Assembly: GCF_000234665.1 (NCBI RefSeq)
Contig: NC_018315.1
Coordinates: 494,296 to 558,295 of the forward strand
DNA: 64,000 bases
Direction of reading: 5' to 3'
Source of the DNA: Leishmania mexicana MHOM/GT/2001/U1103
Lineage: Eukaryota > Euglenozoa > Kinetoplastea > Trypanosomatida > Trypanosomatidae
Shown here: positions 1 to 11,652 of the stretch, piece by piece
How positions within the stretch are numbered: the first letter of the stretch is position 1
Layout of the letters: each line of letters opens with the position of its first letter
Made by a program: the position numbers and the translations under genes
The notes under the pieces: generated by a model
Databases searched by the model: none
Told to the model about the DNA's origin: nothing
Seen by the model: only the letters and a program-made list of their open reading frames with translations

Positions 1-3000
1 CATCATCGTGTGGGCCGTCATCAAGAAGGCCTTCGTCCCTGCCTCTGACTACTTCAGCGTGGCGGGATTGTCGACGACGGATAGGGTGATGATGCGGGCG
101 GCGAGCATGATGTGCTACAACGCGACGCTCTCCGGCGGTGCCCCGATCGGGAACTTACTAGAGTGTCGCGAGTTCCTTAAGCAGCCTTTATTTCTGCCGT
201 ACCTGTTGTGCGCTGAGAACAACCTCGCCGGCCCCCCGGTTGGCCTCTGCGTTCTCCAGAGTTATGCTTTCAGCTCGTATGCAACGATGCGCCGCTACGT
301 GACACATAACACGACCCGTGTGCCGTCCCTGGACGAGATGATCGCGCTGCAGTGGGCATGGCGCCTCCTGTACCACTGGAGTGGTGTCTCGGTGGACCGT
401 TTCCAGACGGTGGACTCCGCCATGCTATCCTCCGGCACCCTCTACTTTGCGCCGCAGTCCTCTGAGACGGATGGGCTCGTCGAGTCCTTCCGCAGGACCT
501 CCGTTTTTTTCCCGTACGTCTACGGTGGCACCTTCGCGACAGTGGCGGAGGCGGAGGCGAGGGTGCAGAACCGCACCTGGCGCGACCCGCCCATCTGGGG
601 CATCGTTGAAGTGAGCAACTTGACGGCGGACAACTTCAACGTGGCCATTCGCCTGAACTCCACGGCGCTGCCACGAACGAAATGGATATTGGCACGCTAC
701 TACGTTGGTGGCGTGGCGATGCAGGGGCCGGCCATGTACATCCTCTCCGGCTTCACAACGCTGCAGCAGGCGGTGTACAACTTCTTCCTGGGAGATGTGG
801 TCCGTACGGCAAGCACGCCGCAAATGGTGGTGCTGATGCTTCCCGCGCCGACACGCGGCTACGAGGATGATCCGTTTGTCGCTTACGGCGGGCGGTTTGT
901 GCCCCTTATCCTCGTGCTCGGCTTCCTGTACCCGGTGTCGCAGCTGACAAAGCGTATTGTGCTGGAGAAGGAGCTGCGCTTGCGGGAGGCGATGCTGATC
1001 ATGGGGCTGTCTGAGGTGGTCATGTACACGGCGTGGTTCTTGATCTACGTGGTGCAGTACGCGGCCGTCTCGCTCATCATGGCGATTCTGCTGCGGGCAG
1101 CGTACTTGGCGAAGTCGAACTTCGGCATTGTCTTTTTCCTGCTCTTCGTTTTCTCACTTTCCATCATCACGTTGTCGGGGCTCATGGCGGTGTTCTTCAA
1201 CAGGGCGCGCCTGTCGGCGATCCTGGCGCCGCTGATTTACTTCGCCTTGGCGGCCCCGCTCTTTACGGTGCAGAACTTGCAGGGCCCCGCGCTGATTGGC
1301 CTCTCTTTTCTCTCGCCATCCGGCCTCGCTGTCGGCGTTACGATCCTCTTCTCGCACGAGCTGAGCGGCGGCATGGCGGGCTCCGACTTGACCTACTTCC
1401 GCGACTCGCCGAAAATGCTTACGGTGATGATCATCTTGTTTGTGGACTTCCTCATCTACTTGGCGCTGATGCTGTACCTGGACGCGGTCATGCCGAAGCA
1501 GTGGGGTACGCGCAAGCACCCGCTCTTCTTCATCGAGCCGGTGCGGTGGTGCTGCGGGTCGAGGGCGCGCGCGCTGGATGGCGGTGCCGACGGGCGCGCC
1601 GAGGATGGTGTGTTCGAGGAGATTGCAGAAGGCGGCGCCGACTACGCGGTTTGCATCAACGGGCTGCGCAAGGAGTACTCGCGCGGCGGAAAGACGTTCG
1701 TTGCGGTGAACAACCTGTACTGGGGGATGCACGAGGGCGAGATCTCTGTGCTGCTGGGGCACAACGGCGCCGGCAAGACGACGTTGCTGAACATGATGAC
1801 GGGGATGGTGGAGCCGGACGCGGGCGACTGCTACGTCTACGGCTACTCTGTCCGAAACGAGCTAGAGAGGGTGCGGCAGCAGATCGGGTACTGCCCGCAG
1901 CACAACATCCTGTGGCCGAACATGACGTGCTACGAGCACCTTTGGTACTACGCTGCGTTGAAGGGCTTGCGGGGTGCTGCCCAGGAGGAGGCGATCTCGC
2001 GCATGCTCGCCGGCGTCGGCCTGCAGGATAAGCGCGATTACTGCTCAAAGATGCTGTCGGGTGGGCAGAAGCGGAAGCTGTCGGTTGCGGTTGCGTTTGT
2101 TGGCGGCAGCCGTCTTGTGTTCCTCGACGAGCCGACTGCCGGGATGGATGTTGGCGCGCGGCGACACACGTGGACCCTGCTGCGTGCCATGGCCAAGTAC
2201 CACACCATCCTTCTGACCACGCACTTCATGGACGAGGCGGATCTGCTGGGCGATTCCGTTGCCATCATGAGCCAGGGCCGCCTGCAGTGCGCGGGCAGCA
2301 ACATGTTCCTGAAGGCCAGGCTCGGGGTTGGCTACGTGCTCACCCTCTCCGTCGTTGCCCATGTTGATCGGATGACCATTGCCGGCATGGTGAGGGAGCA
2401 CGTGCCGTCAGCGACGCGGCTCGGGTCCGGCGCGGGGGAGATGGCCTTCCGGCTTCCCATGAAGACCAAGGCAGCGTTCCCCACCCTGCTCGCCGAGATC
2501 GAGAGCCGCGGCTCGCAGCTTGGCGTCAACGCCTACAGTGTCTCTGCCACGACGCTGGAGGAGATTTTCATTCAAATTGCGCAGCAGGAGGAGGCCAAGG
2601 AGGAGATGGAGCGGAAGCGGGAGCGTTTGACGGCGCCGTTCGCCGGGGAGACACGGGTGTGTGACTCGGCGTCTGTGGGCCCCTTTGAAAGCCACATGAG
2701 CGCGCTGGGCGACATCGGCACTGTGGATGCTGGCTACCAGGGACCACCGCGGCCGTCGGATGTGTGGAATGTCGGCCTCATTGCGAATGAGCTCAGTGTC
2801 CTGCACAGCCAGTTNNNNNNNNNNNNNNNNNNNNNNNNNNNNNNNNNNNNNNNNNNNNNNNNNNNNNNNNNNNNNNNNNNNNNNNNNNNNNNNNNNNNNN
2901 NNNNNNNNNNNNNNGCTGGGCGATTCCGTTGCCATCATGAGCCAGGGCCGCCTGCAGTGCGCGGGCAGCAACATGTTCCTGAAGGCCAGGCTCGGGGTTG

Positions 3001-5822
3001 GCTACGTGCTCACCCTCTCCGTCGTTGCCCATGTTGATCGGATGACCATTGCCGGCATGGTGAGGGAGCACGTGCCGTCAGCGACGCGGCTCGGGTCCGG
3101 CGCGGGGGAGATGGCCTTCCGGCTTCCCATGAAGACCAAGGCAGCGTTCCCCACCCTGCTCGCCGAGATCGAGAGCCGCGGCTCGCAGCTTGGCGTCAAC
3201 GCCTACAGTGTCTCTGCCACGACGCTGGAGGAGATTTTCATTCAAATTGCGCAGCAGGAGGAGGCCAAGGAGGAGATGGAGCGGAAGCGGGAGCGTTTGA
3301 CGGCGCCGTTCGCCGGGGAGACACGGGTGTGTGACTCGGCGTCTGTGGGCCCCTTTGAAAGCCACATGAGCGCGCTGGGCGACATCGGCACTGTGGATGC
3401 TGGCTACCAGGGACCACCGCGGCCGTCGGATGTGTGGAATGTCGGCCTCATTGCGAATGAGCTCAGTGTCCTGCACAGCCAGTTCAAGGCAATGCTGTGG
3501 AAGCGGCTCTGGAACGCCTTGCGCGACCGCCGGACGCAATTCTTCCAGATTGTGTGCCCGATGCTCTGTGTGCTGCTCGCAATGCTGCTCATGCTCATCA
3601 AGTTATTCCGGTACCCAGCCATCACGCTCTCCAGCGACCTATACGGCACAACGGTCGAGATCGACGTGGCTGGATGCGGGTCGGGGATGAACTTGAGCAT
3701 ACCGTTCTCGTCGAAAGCCGTTACGGTGCAGCCGCCATCCGCGACGTCCACGGCGACGCTTTCCTCCTACATGCTGGAAACGTACAACACTCACGTCGCG
3801 GAGCGGTACACCGGCATGGTGTGCTTCGAAGCGGTGAAGTTTCCGATGACGTTCAGGACGTTTAATAGGTCAGTGTCGTCCGTGATCTACAACACCTCGG
3901 GCCTGCACTCCAACGTGATTGGGCTCTACAATCTCTACAACGGCTACTACATGGCGCACCGCGGCAATAACGCCAGTGTGATGACCACCGTCGTCCAAGC
4001 GATTCCCAAGACGAAGACCGAGGTCGAAGTCCAGGACTCCATCTACGCCCTTATCATCTCCATCGTCATCATGATCCCGTTCACGTTCATTCCGTCCACG
4101 TTCGTGTCGTGGATTGTCAAGGAGCGGGAGTGCAAGGCGCGACATCTGCAGAACGTGTCGGGGCTCTACTTCTCCGTCTACTGGATCACAAACTTCTTGT
4201 TTGACATCTGCTGCTACGTGGTCACGATGCTCCTCATCCTCATCGTCTTCGCTATCTTCAGCCGCGATGAGTACATTGGCGAGAGGGCTGTCGGTGCCAC
4301 CATCGTGCTGTTCCTCCTCTACGGCCTCTCCGGCGTGGCCATGGCGTACGCTGTGAGCTTCCTGTTCAAGGAGCACTCCACAGCTCAGAACGTCGTCATG
4401 CTCGCCAACTTTATCACCGGCTTCCTGCTGGTTATCTGCGTCTCGATGCTGTCTGTGTTCGAGTCGACAAAGAAGGTGGCTAAAGTCCTACCGTGGATCT
4501 TCCGCATTGTGCCGAGCTTCTGCGTCGGCGAAGGCATCGGCAACCTCGCGGCACTGAAGTTAGAGGAGCCGTTCGGTACAACAAAGACACCGTGGTCCAT
4601 GTCCGTGGTAGGCTGGCCGTGCGTGTACATGGCGGTCGGGTTGCCTTTGTACGTCTTTGTCACCCTCTTCTTAGATCACCCCGGACGGCGGCAGCGGACG
4701 CAGCGGCTCTTCTACAACTCCAACGCGGAGCCGGAGGTTGTCCAGAACGAAGACGAGGACGTCGCGGCCGAGCGCAGAAGCGTGCTCGAGAGTGAGGCGC
4801 GGCAGAGAGACCTCGTACGCGTCGAGAACCTGAGCAAGGTGTACTCAAATGGCAAGGTGGCGGTGCGCAACATCACCTTCGGCGTCCGCCCCGGCGAGGT
4901 CTTCGGCTTCCTCGGCACGAGCGGCTCTGGTAAGACGACGACGATTTCGATACTTTGCCAGGAGATTCACCCGACAGCTGGCCGCGCGTCCATCTGCGGC
5001 AACGACATCGTGATGGAGAGCCGAGAAGCGCTGCGGTGCATCGGGTACTGCCCGCAGTTCGACGCATGCCTGGACCTGCTGACGGTGGAAGAGCACCTGG
5101 AGCTGTACGCGGGCGTGCGGGCCATCTCGTACAACTGTCGCAAGCGCGTGGTGGAGGGGCTACTGGCCTTGTGCGAGCTGACGAACTACAAGCATACCCT
5201 GGCGCACGCGCTTTCCGGTGTGAACCGGCGCAAGCTGTCTGTGGCCATATCCCTCATTGGAGGGCCGCGCGTGGTCTTCCTGGACGAGCCGTCTGCCGGC
5301 ATGGACCCTGTGGCGCGGCGCGGGATGTGGACCGCAATTGAGGCCGTTGCCGACAACAGCACCGTTGTGCTGACGACACAAGACGTGGAGGAGGTGGAGG
5401 CGCTTGCGCATCGCGTGGCGATCATGGTGGACGGCACCCTGCGCTGCATCGGCGACAAGACTCACCTGAAGAACAAGTTCGGCACCGGCTTTGAGGTGAA
5501 TGTGCGCATCCGTTCTGATGAGGAGGAGGTGAAAGAGGATATCCGAAGCTTCTTCAGAGAGAACTTCCCGGGATCCTCGCTGCGCGAGTACCGTGCGCAC
5601 CGCCTCACCTTCGAGCTGCCCGCTGGCACGAAGCTGTCGAGGACATTGGGGCTTATGGAGGAGCACGTGTTGGCGGTGGGGGCGACGGGCTACAGCGTGT
5701 CGCAGACGTCGATCGAGCAGGTCTTCATGCAGATCAGCGAGGAGGCAGAGCGGCAGCGCGAGGCTGAGGAGGTGGAACAGCTTTCCCGGGCGACGAAGGG
5801 CTGCTGCACGTGCTGCTGCTAG
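1..5822 (+). CDS. ABCA-family ABC transporter, 5'-truncated, interrupted by an assembly gap
   Basis: Full-size ABCA-type transporter (TMD-NBD-TMD-NBD), a family that moves lipids across membranes. The reading frame is already open at the window edge, near the end of TM1; by comparison with the paralogue at 14382 about 70 N-terminal residues are missing. After a long extracellular loop comes a membrane block (about 890-1500). NBD1 follows, with Walker A GHNGAGKTT at 1757, LSGGQ at 2054 and FLDEPTAGMD. TMD2 spans about 3485-4680, and NBD2 has Walker A GTSGSGKTT at 4914. The frame changes across the N gap, but joining 2814 to 3485 restores one frame of about 1716 residues, so the break is artefactual. 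NBD2 looks catalytically degraded: the signature is LSGVN (5211) and the H-loop His is Gln (codon 5379). The protein ends in a cysteine cluster, GCCTCCC, which could be palmitoylated (inference). Confidence 0.93.
2815..2914. other. 100-N assembly gap with overlapping contig ends
   Basis: Exactly 100 Ns. The 570 bases before the gap (2245-2814) reappear immediately after it (2915-3484), with no difference seen by eye. The two contig ends therefore overlap, and no sequence need be missing. Removing 670 bases restores the ABCA reading frame. Confidence 0.95.
2915..3484 (+). repeat. Direct duplicate of 2245-2814, probable assembly artefact
   Basis: This 570-base segment repeats 2245-2814 at an offset of 670 and covers the end of ABCA NBD1 and its C-terminal regulatory segment. 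The second copy runs straight on into TMD2. A real duplication inside the gene would give two copies of the post-NBD1 domain and a frameshift, whereas collapsing the copies gives a normal ABCA. Confidence 0.9.
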
Positions 5823-7926
5823 CGCGGCAGTAGGTTTGGGAGACGAGAGGAAGGGAGATGCGGGGCTGCCGCGATCGTCTGCTGTGGTGGCGTGAGGGCG
5901 GGAGGGTGGGTGTGGGGAACAGCGGGAGAGAGACGCGGAGGCGAGGTCGTGCGTGTCTCCTGTGTTAGCTGGCATGCTGCCGGGACGCGACAACAACCCC
6001 AGGCGAGGCGGACGTCGAGGGTTACAGCGTACCTCTTCGGTTGAGCTTGCTCCGCCGAAGTGAGCGCGCAATGCCCTCTGGTCTCATCCTCGTTACACGG
6101 CGCCGATTCGTGAACGCCCCCCTCCCCTCCCCCACTGCCCTGGCCAGCCATGCGCAGCGCTCTCGCGCTTCCGTCTGCCCCTCCTGCCTGTGCATGATTG
6201 TGTTTTTCGCCTCGCGTCGAGTGAGGGTTGGGGGCGCTCCTCGTCGCTGTTCGCTTTTCGTGCCTTGCCCACGGCTCGCGCACTATGGGCCTCTCTCTAC
6301 ACACACACACACCTAGGTATCAGCGTACACACACGTGTATGTACATGTATACGTGCACGCACATGCATATCTGTATACATGTATATCATTCTATGTGTGT
6401 GTGTGTGTGGGGCGTCACTTGTTCTCGGCCTTTCCGCGGTTATGAGTGTCCTCCGCTTGTCGCGTTGGGTCGGCCGATTTCCGCCTTTCTTTTTTGTCTG
6501 CCTTCATCTATTTGTGCTTCGCCTATTATTTTGATGATCACGGCGCGCGCGCGTGCGTGTGTGCGTTTTATGCTTTCTGCCGACGTCTACACCTTCCCAT
6601 CCTCGTCGTGGCTTGCCCATACAGAGTACGCACACGCACACACGCATCTATATATACATATGCCAATGCATATATGTTTATACACACACATGTATACGTG
6701 CATGTGTATGTGCGTGCGTGTGCTGCGGGCGCTGTGTGTTCTCCGTCTCTCTGGCAGCGGTGCTGTATCTTGTGCTGCGCGAGCTGAGTGTGGTCTGCCG
6801 ATGGTGTCTCCTTACGCACCACCACCACCTCCTGTGCTCCGCTGAATTCCCGCTTCCTTCTCAGAGCATCAAACTGTGTGCGATGCACGCACGTGCATGG
6901 GCGCTGACTCCCTCCACCCTCTCGTGCCCGTTTCAGCGTAGGATTCTTGCTGTTCGCATGCAGACGCGAGAGAAAATATCACGGAAGTGTCTGATCTCAG
7001 ACCAACAACGGACACGCCCCCGCATAGCAGGCCGCGAGCGCACAACGGTAGCTACATGTGTGACGTGCGGCAGTCCAGTAAAGGGGCAAAGGGCGCGAGC
7101 GGCGGCCTCTTGGGGCGGTGCGGCAGCCCGGCGACCAGGCCGATGGCGGAGAGTAGACAGGCGTGTGCAGCTCCCTTCCCTTCGCCGCACGCGTGCTTTT
7201 TAGCCTTTCCTATCCTTTGGCCCTTCGCTGTGGCTCACTGGTGGCGCTGCCCTTTGCCGCCGGTGCTGATTTTGCGCGATGCGTTGCACACTCGTTTGAG
7301 AGCCCCGCAGCCGCAGCACGAAGGGGCACGACCGCGCGCACCGGAAAAGGAGACCAGCGACACACAAGGCGCTGTGCCCGACCTGGGTCTTCCGAGCGAC
7401 GTCCCCGCTTCAATGTTTGCCTCTCTCATTTCGTTTTTTGGCCATTCTTTTTTTCTCGCCTTTCCGACTGCTGCACTTCCCCGCGCCTGCCCGCATCGGC
7501 CCCCCTCCCTCCTCTCCGTACACCCCCGAAGCGAGCGCATGCAACGTGCTGGATCACTCCTCCAGCAGCCCTCCCGCCACCACGCAGCGTCACAGCGACG
7601 GTGGAGGCACCATCTCTCCTTCCACATTGTGCTGCGTGTGGTCAAGCGCTGCTCCGTGGCGGGCATCGTCCGCATGGACTGGGATGACGGCACAACCGCG
7701 GTGCTGCCGCGCCTTGCACGCGAACGGCGTCTACTCGCTTTCCTCCACCAGCGACGGTAGTGGAAGCTCCAGCGCCATGAGAAGAGTCATGCGCTGCCGG
7801 GGCAGACCGAATGCACGTCGAAGAGGGGACCACTCGCCAATGCTCTTCTTGCCTTCCCCTAGCCCTGTTGCTGCCTTCTCTGCGTCTGCCACGAGTGCAT
7901 CCGCGCCGGCGGCGGGCTTGTGCATG
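5823..7926. other. Intergenic spacer
   Basis: No convincing gene. The sequence is T/C- and GT-rich with short CA runs (6299-6312), TG runs (near 6393-6408) and a CA/TA-rich stretch (about 6630-6720), as in Leishmania 3' UTRs and spacers. Open frames here are low-complexity and rich in Cys, His, Ser and Arg without domain character. It includes the 3' UTR of the first ABCA gene. Confidence 0.7.
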
Positions 7927-8893
7927 CACTACGCGCTGATGCTGTGACCTGGACGCCGCTGTGCCGAGGGAGTGGGGCCCGCCGAAGCACCCGCTGCTCT
8001 TCGTAACGGAGCCGGTGCGGTGGTGCTGCGGGTCGAGCGCGCGCGTGCTGGATGGCGGCGCCGACGGGCGCTGTCGGACTACCTGCTGGATACGTGGTAC
8101 GTGCACGACATACCGCGCTACGGCGCCGTGTCGTGCATCGATCGGAACGTGACGGCGCTGTTGAGATTTGCGGGTGAGTGGCGCGGCACGAACGTGAACG
8201 TGTTCCTGTACAACTCATCCTCGCACCACCAGGCCGGGCTGAACCTGGCGACGTACTACGACCTGTTCATCAAGTCCTTCCTCGGCATCGACGGTGCGTT
8301 CATGCGGTACGAGGTGGAGCTGTTCAGCGAGCCTGCCAGCCGGTCGCAGCTTGGCTTCATCTTCATTGGCGCGCTGGTGATGATCCCGCTTACGTTCCTG
8401 CCTGGACGAGCCGTCTGCCGGCATGGACCCTGTGGCGCGGCGCGGGATGTGGACTGCGATCCAGCGCGCCGCGGGGCACTGCTCCGTTGTGCTGACGACG
8501 CACCACCTGGAGGAGGTGGAGGCGCTTGCGGACGTTGTAGCGATCATGGTGCGCGGGTACGTGCGCTGCGTCGGCGACAAGGTGCACCTGAAGAACAAGT
8601 TCGGCAGCGTCTTCGAGGCGAGCGTGCGCCTTGCGTCGGCGAAGCACGCGGAGTGCTTTGTGTCGTTCATGCAGGCGGAGTTCCCTGACGCTGTGCGGAG
8701 CGAGGGCGATGGTCGGCGGTTCGTGTACCAGCTGCCGCGCGATCGCGGCTTCGGCGACGTGTTCCAGGCGTTCCAGGCAAACAAGGAGCAGCTGCGCATT
8801 ACGGACTACAGTGTGTCGCAGATGCATATTGCACAGGTGCTCATGCTTATTATCGAATCATCCGCGCATATCGAGGCCCTAATGTTTGTTTGA
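7927..8893 (+). pseudogene. ABCA transporter pseudogene with two internal deletions
   Basis: Three ABCA pieces are joined out of frame. From about 7927 the end of TMD1 and the linker to NBD1 match 1470-1595, with an extra g in the ctgtacctg segment (near 7946) that shifts the frame. At about 8071, just after the GADGR segment, the sequence jumps to the second extracellular loop and the first helix of the second membrane block (to about 8396). At about 8396-8404 it jumps again, from the ...IPLTFLP helix into Walker B of NBD2 (DEPSAGMDP at 8405 onward), continuing through an intact TTHHLEEVEAL H-loop and the C-terminal regulatory segment. The second junction sits on a short cctg repeat. All of NBD1, most of TMD2 and the NBD2 Walker A and signature are missing. 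The extracellular loop matches none of the three intact genes closely, so it derives from a separate, lost paralogue. Confidence 0.9.
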
Positions 8894-11613
8894 ATTCCGA
8901 TGAGGTGCGAAGTGGGTTACGGTAACCAGTACGGAAGGGATAGCACTCGACTCGGCAACTGGGGTAGACGATCTCTTATTCGCACGTGTGCGTTGGCTGT
9001 CCGACACGGTTTAAGCATGTCGGTGCCTTCTGGGCATGTTTTGTTTCTTCATGAGTTTATCCACAGCGTGTATGCCTTTCTCGTTCTTATTTTGGTAAGT
9101 GTTTGTGGTATTGCCGGTGGCAGTCGAGTTGCTGTCCCAAACAACGCCGCGAAGCACTGCGCATTACCTGGGGACTGTGAATGGGGTCGTTGGGTACGTG
9201 TGCGACTGTGCTTTTTTGGGGGGAGGGGTGCGGGAGAGAGAGGCGTGAGCGTTGCCGCGTTCGAGCTCTCATTTGGTGTTTGTACGTTGTGTCTTGTATA
9301 TCCCCATGCGCGTCCTGCGCGCTCAGCGGGGGGCTCTTCGTTCTTGATGCTTTCTGCACAGTTTTGCGCAACGCGTTCATGTAGCTCCACTTTTCCTCTT
9401 GGCGTGCCAAGACGGTGAAGAGAGGGCTGCCCTCACGTTTCCTTCCCTCCCCACGCACACACCACATGCATAGGTCTTGTGACCGGCGATGTAAGTGGTG
9501 CTTCTCATAGTGGGTCGCAGTTGCTGTATGCTCTTGCTGGCTTCCTTACTTTTTTTTCTGAATTATCAAAGTTTCTCCGTAATCTCTTCCCCTCCCCCCC
9601 GCGCTGCCTCTCCATGAAGCACTTTCTCTTCCCTCTTTCTCATGCTCTGGCCGTCCACGAAAAAGAACGAACGGGTGTCGCTCATCTGAAGAGGTCTACC
9701 GCTCCCCGCGCACTGCTTGCCCTCGCCCTCTCACACTATCCTCGCTTTGCCCTTCCTATTTTGCTTATCCGGGTCCTTGTGCGTCTCCCCATGCGGCTCT
9801 TTGCATCCTCTGTGTTTTGGTTGTGCTTCGTGATGTGGTGCTTCTCGGTGTGCGTTTCTTTGTCTCGAAGGGCAACAGGACGGGCGAGCACTGTGGAGAC
9901 TTCAACAAAACAGCAACAAAGATATGGCATACGAGCCTCGTCACTTCCTCATCCGTGTACTGGGCGCACACGTGTATATGGATTCACGTTACTTCGTGGT
10001 GATGGCGGTGGGGGGGGGGGCGCTGTGATTGCTGATGCGTGCGCTGCCTCATGGCTCTTTGTTCTGTGGTGCTCCACTGACAGGATTGGGGGTGGGGGTG
10101 AAGACTTCCCTCTCGTCTCCCAGACGTTCTAACGAGCCGCCCCCCTCCCCCGCCCCTCCCGAAACGGTGCCAGTGATATGGACGACCTTTCCGTGGGATT
10201 TCTTTTGCTGCTTGTCTTCTGCGCGTTTGCGATGCGTGTCTTTCACGTGTGAACAGCTGGTCGTGCTTCTCTTTCACATATCTGTGCTTCTTCCCTGCTG
10301 CTTCCCCCCTTCGTCTTTCTTGCCTTTGTGTCCGTGATGTGTGTGTATGTGTCTGGATGTCGTGTGTGCTGCGGCTTCAGCTGTGCCCGATCGCATGTCT
10401 TTCATGTATTCGCCTTTGTTTATACCCCGCGCATGCCGACATCCTTTTCACTCTCCCTTTTTCTTGTTACCGAAATTCTTTTCTTTTGCCGAGCTGAGCG
10501 GCCTCAGAAGACGGCGTGCGGAGGTTGTCACTGTTGGGGGAGGGCGAAAGGGCAAGAGAAACAGCGAGAAAACAGCGAGCAGCGGCCTTATCCCGCTGCA
10601 ACTCCTTCATGCGTTGTTGTGTACGTCTGCCTCTGTCTCTGTGTCTGTGCCACTGTACGTCGCACGGTCTCCTCGCATACGCCTTGTTCTCTGCTCTCTC
10701 CTCGGAGGAGCTCCACTAGCACATAATAATACGAGAAAAGCGGTGTGCTGAGGCGTTGATTGCGGATACATGCGCATACATGTGTGTGTATATATATATG
10801 CGCAAACATGTACACGGTAATGTATGTACTTGTGTGCATTTGTCAAGGTGTCTGAGTGTCTGCGCGTCAAGTTTTGTGCTCCACCACTTTGCAGACCTGC
10901 GACGTCGATGACCGCTTTTTAATTTTTTTTGTTTTCTTTTGGACCTCCGTTGTCGTCGCGATGTCTTGCCGTTTCTCTTCACCCTTCTCGTGCGTATGGG
11001 AGTAATCCAACCCCCGAAGCGAAACTGTGACGGCCGCCTCCATTTTTCTTTTTGTTTTACGTATACCCTTCTGTAGTGCTAACACACTGCTGCCATTACC
11101 GAGCGCGAATAAAGCAAGGGACGACGCACAACACATGACGACCTCTGAAGCAGAAGGTGCTCTCTGTCGCTCTCTCGTTGGCCGTTCTGCTTGCCGCACG
11201 TCTGCCGAAGTAGTACGCCCTCTGGCTTGTACGTGACTGTGTGCACTCTGCCCCTCTTTAATCTGTAGCGAGTTTCATGGACAGCCTGAGCCTTCATGGT
11301 GAGGAATAAAAGGAAGAGAGGTGAGAGCTCACCTACACAGGAGTACAGGCACATATGGGCCCTTGCGTGCTGCTGCTGCTGCGTAGACTGACACAGCACT
11401 CTTGACGGCACAGGAACACGAAAAAAGAATCACAGAAGTATTGCGCACAAGAGTTCCTCACACAGAGAAAGCACACAAAGGTGCGTGCGTGTGGGTGTGC
11501 CGTTCGGCACCGCGAAGCCTCTTTCTTTTTACTTGCGCTGCACGGCGTCTTCGGCGCCATCCGCGCGAACAGGAGGGGTCGAGCTCGTATCAGAGAAGCA
11601 GAAGAGGCTGACC

Positions 11614-11614
<1 letters not shown>

Positions 11615-11651
<37 letters not shown>
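11615..11651. repeat. (CA)18 microsatellite
   Basis: An uninterrupted AC/CA dinucleotide run of 37 bases in the spacer upstream of the second intact ABCA gene. It is likely length-variable between strains. Confidence 0.95.

Positions 11652-11652
<1 letters not shown>

Noticed and set aside
5160..6071. 303-codon minus-strand frame
   Set aside because: It overlaps the NBD2 end of the first ABCA gene on the opposite strand. GC-rich third positions create such shadow frames; no domain is visible.
6228..6845. Frames over the CA/TG-rich spacer
   Set aside because: They consist of repetitive Thr-His/Cys-Val residues produced by dinucleotide runs.
9479..10132. 217-codon + strand frame
   Set aside because: Low complexity, no domain, no coding-type codon bias, and interrupted by simple G runs.
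11615..11651. CA tract as a possible replication or transcription-start element
   Set aside because: It is an ordinary microsatellite; similar shorter runs occur in most spacers and no strand switch is present.
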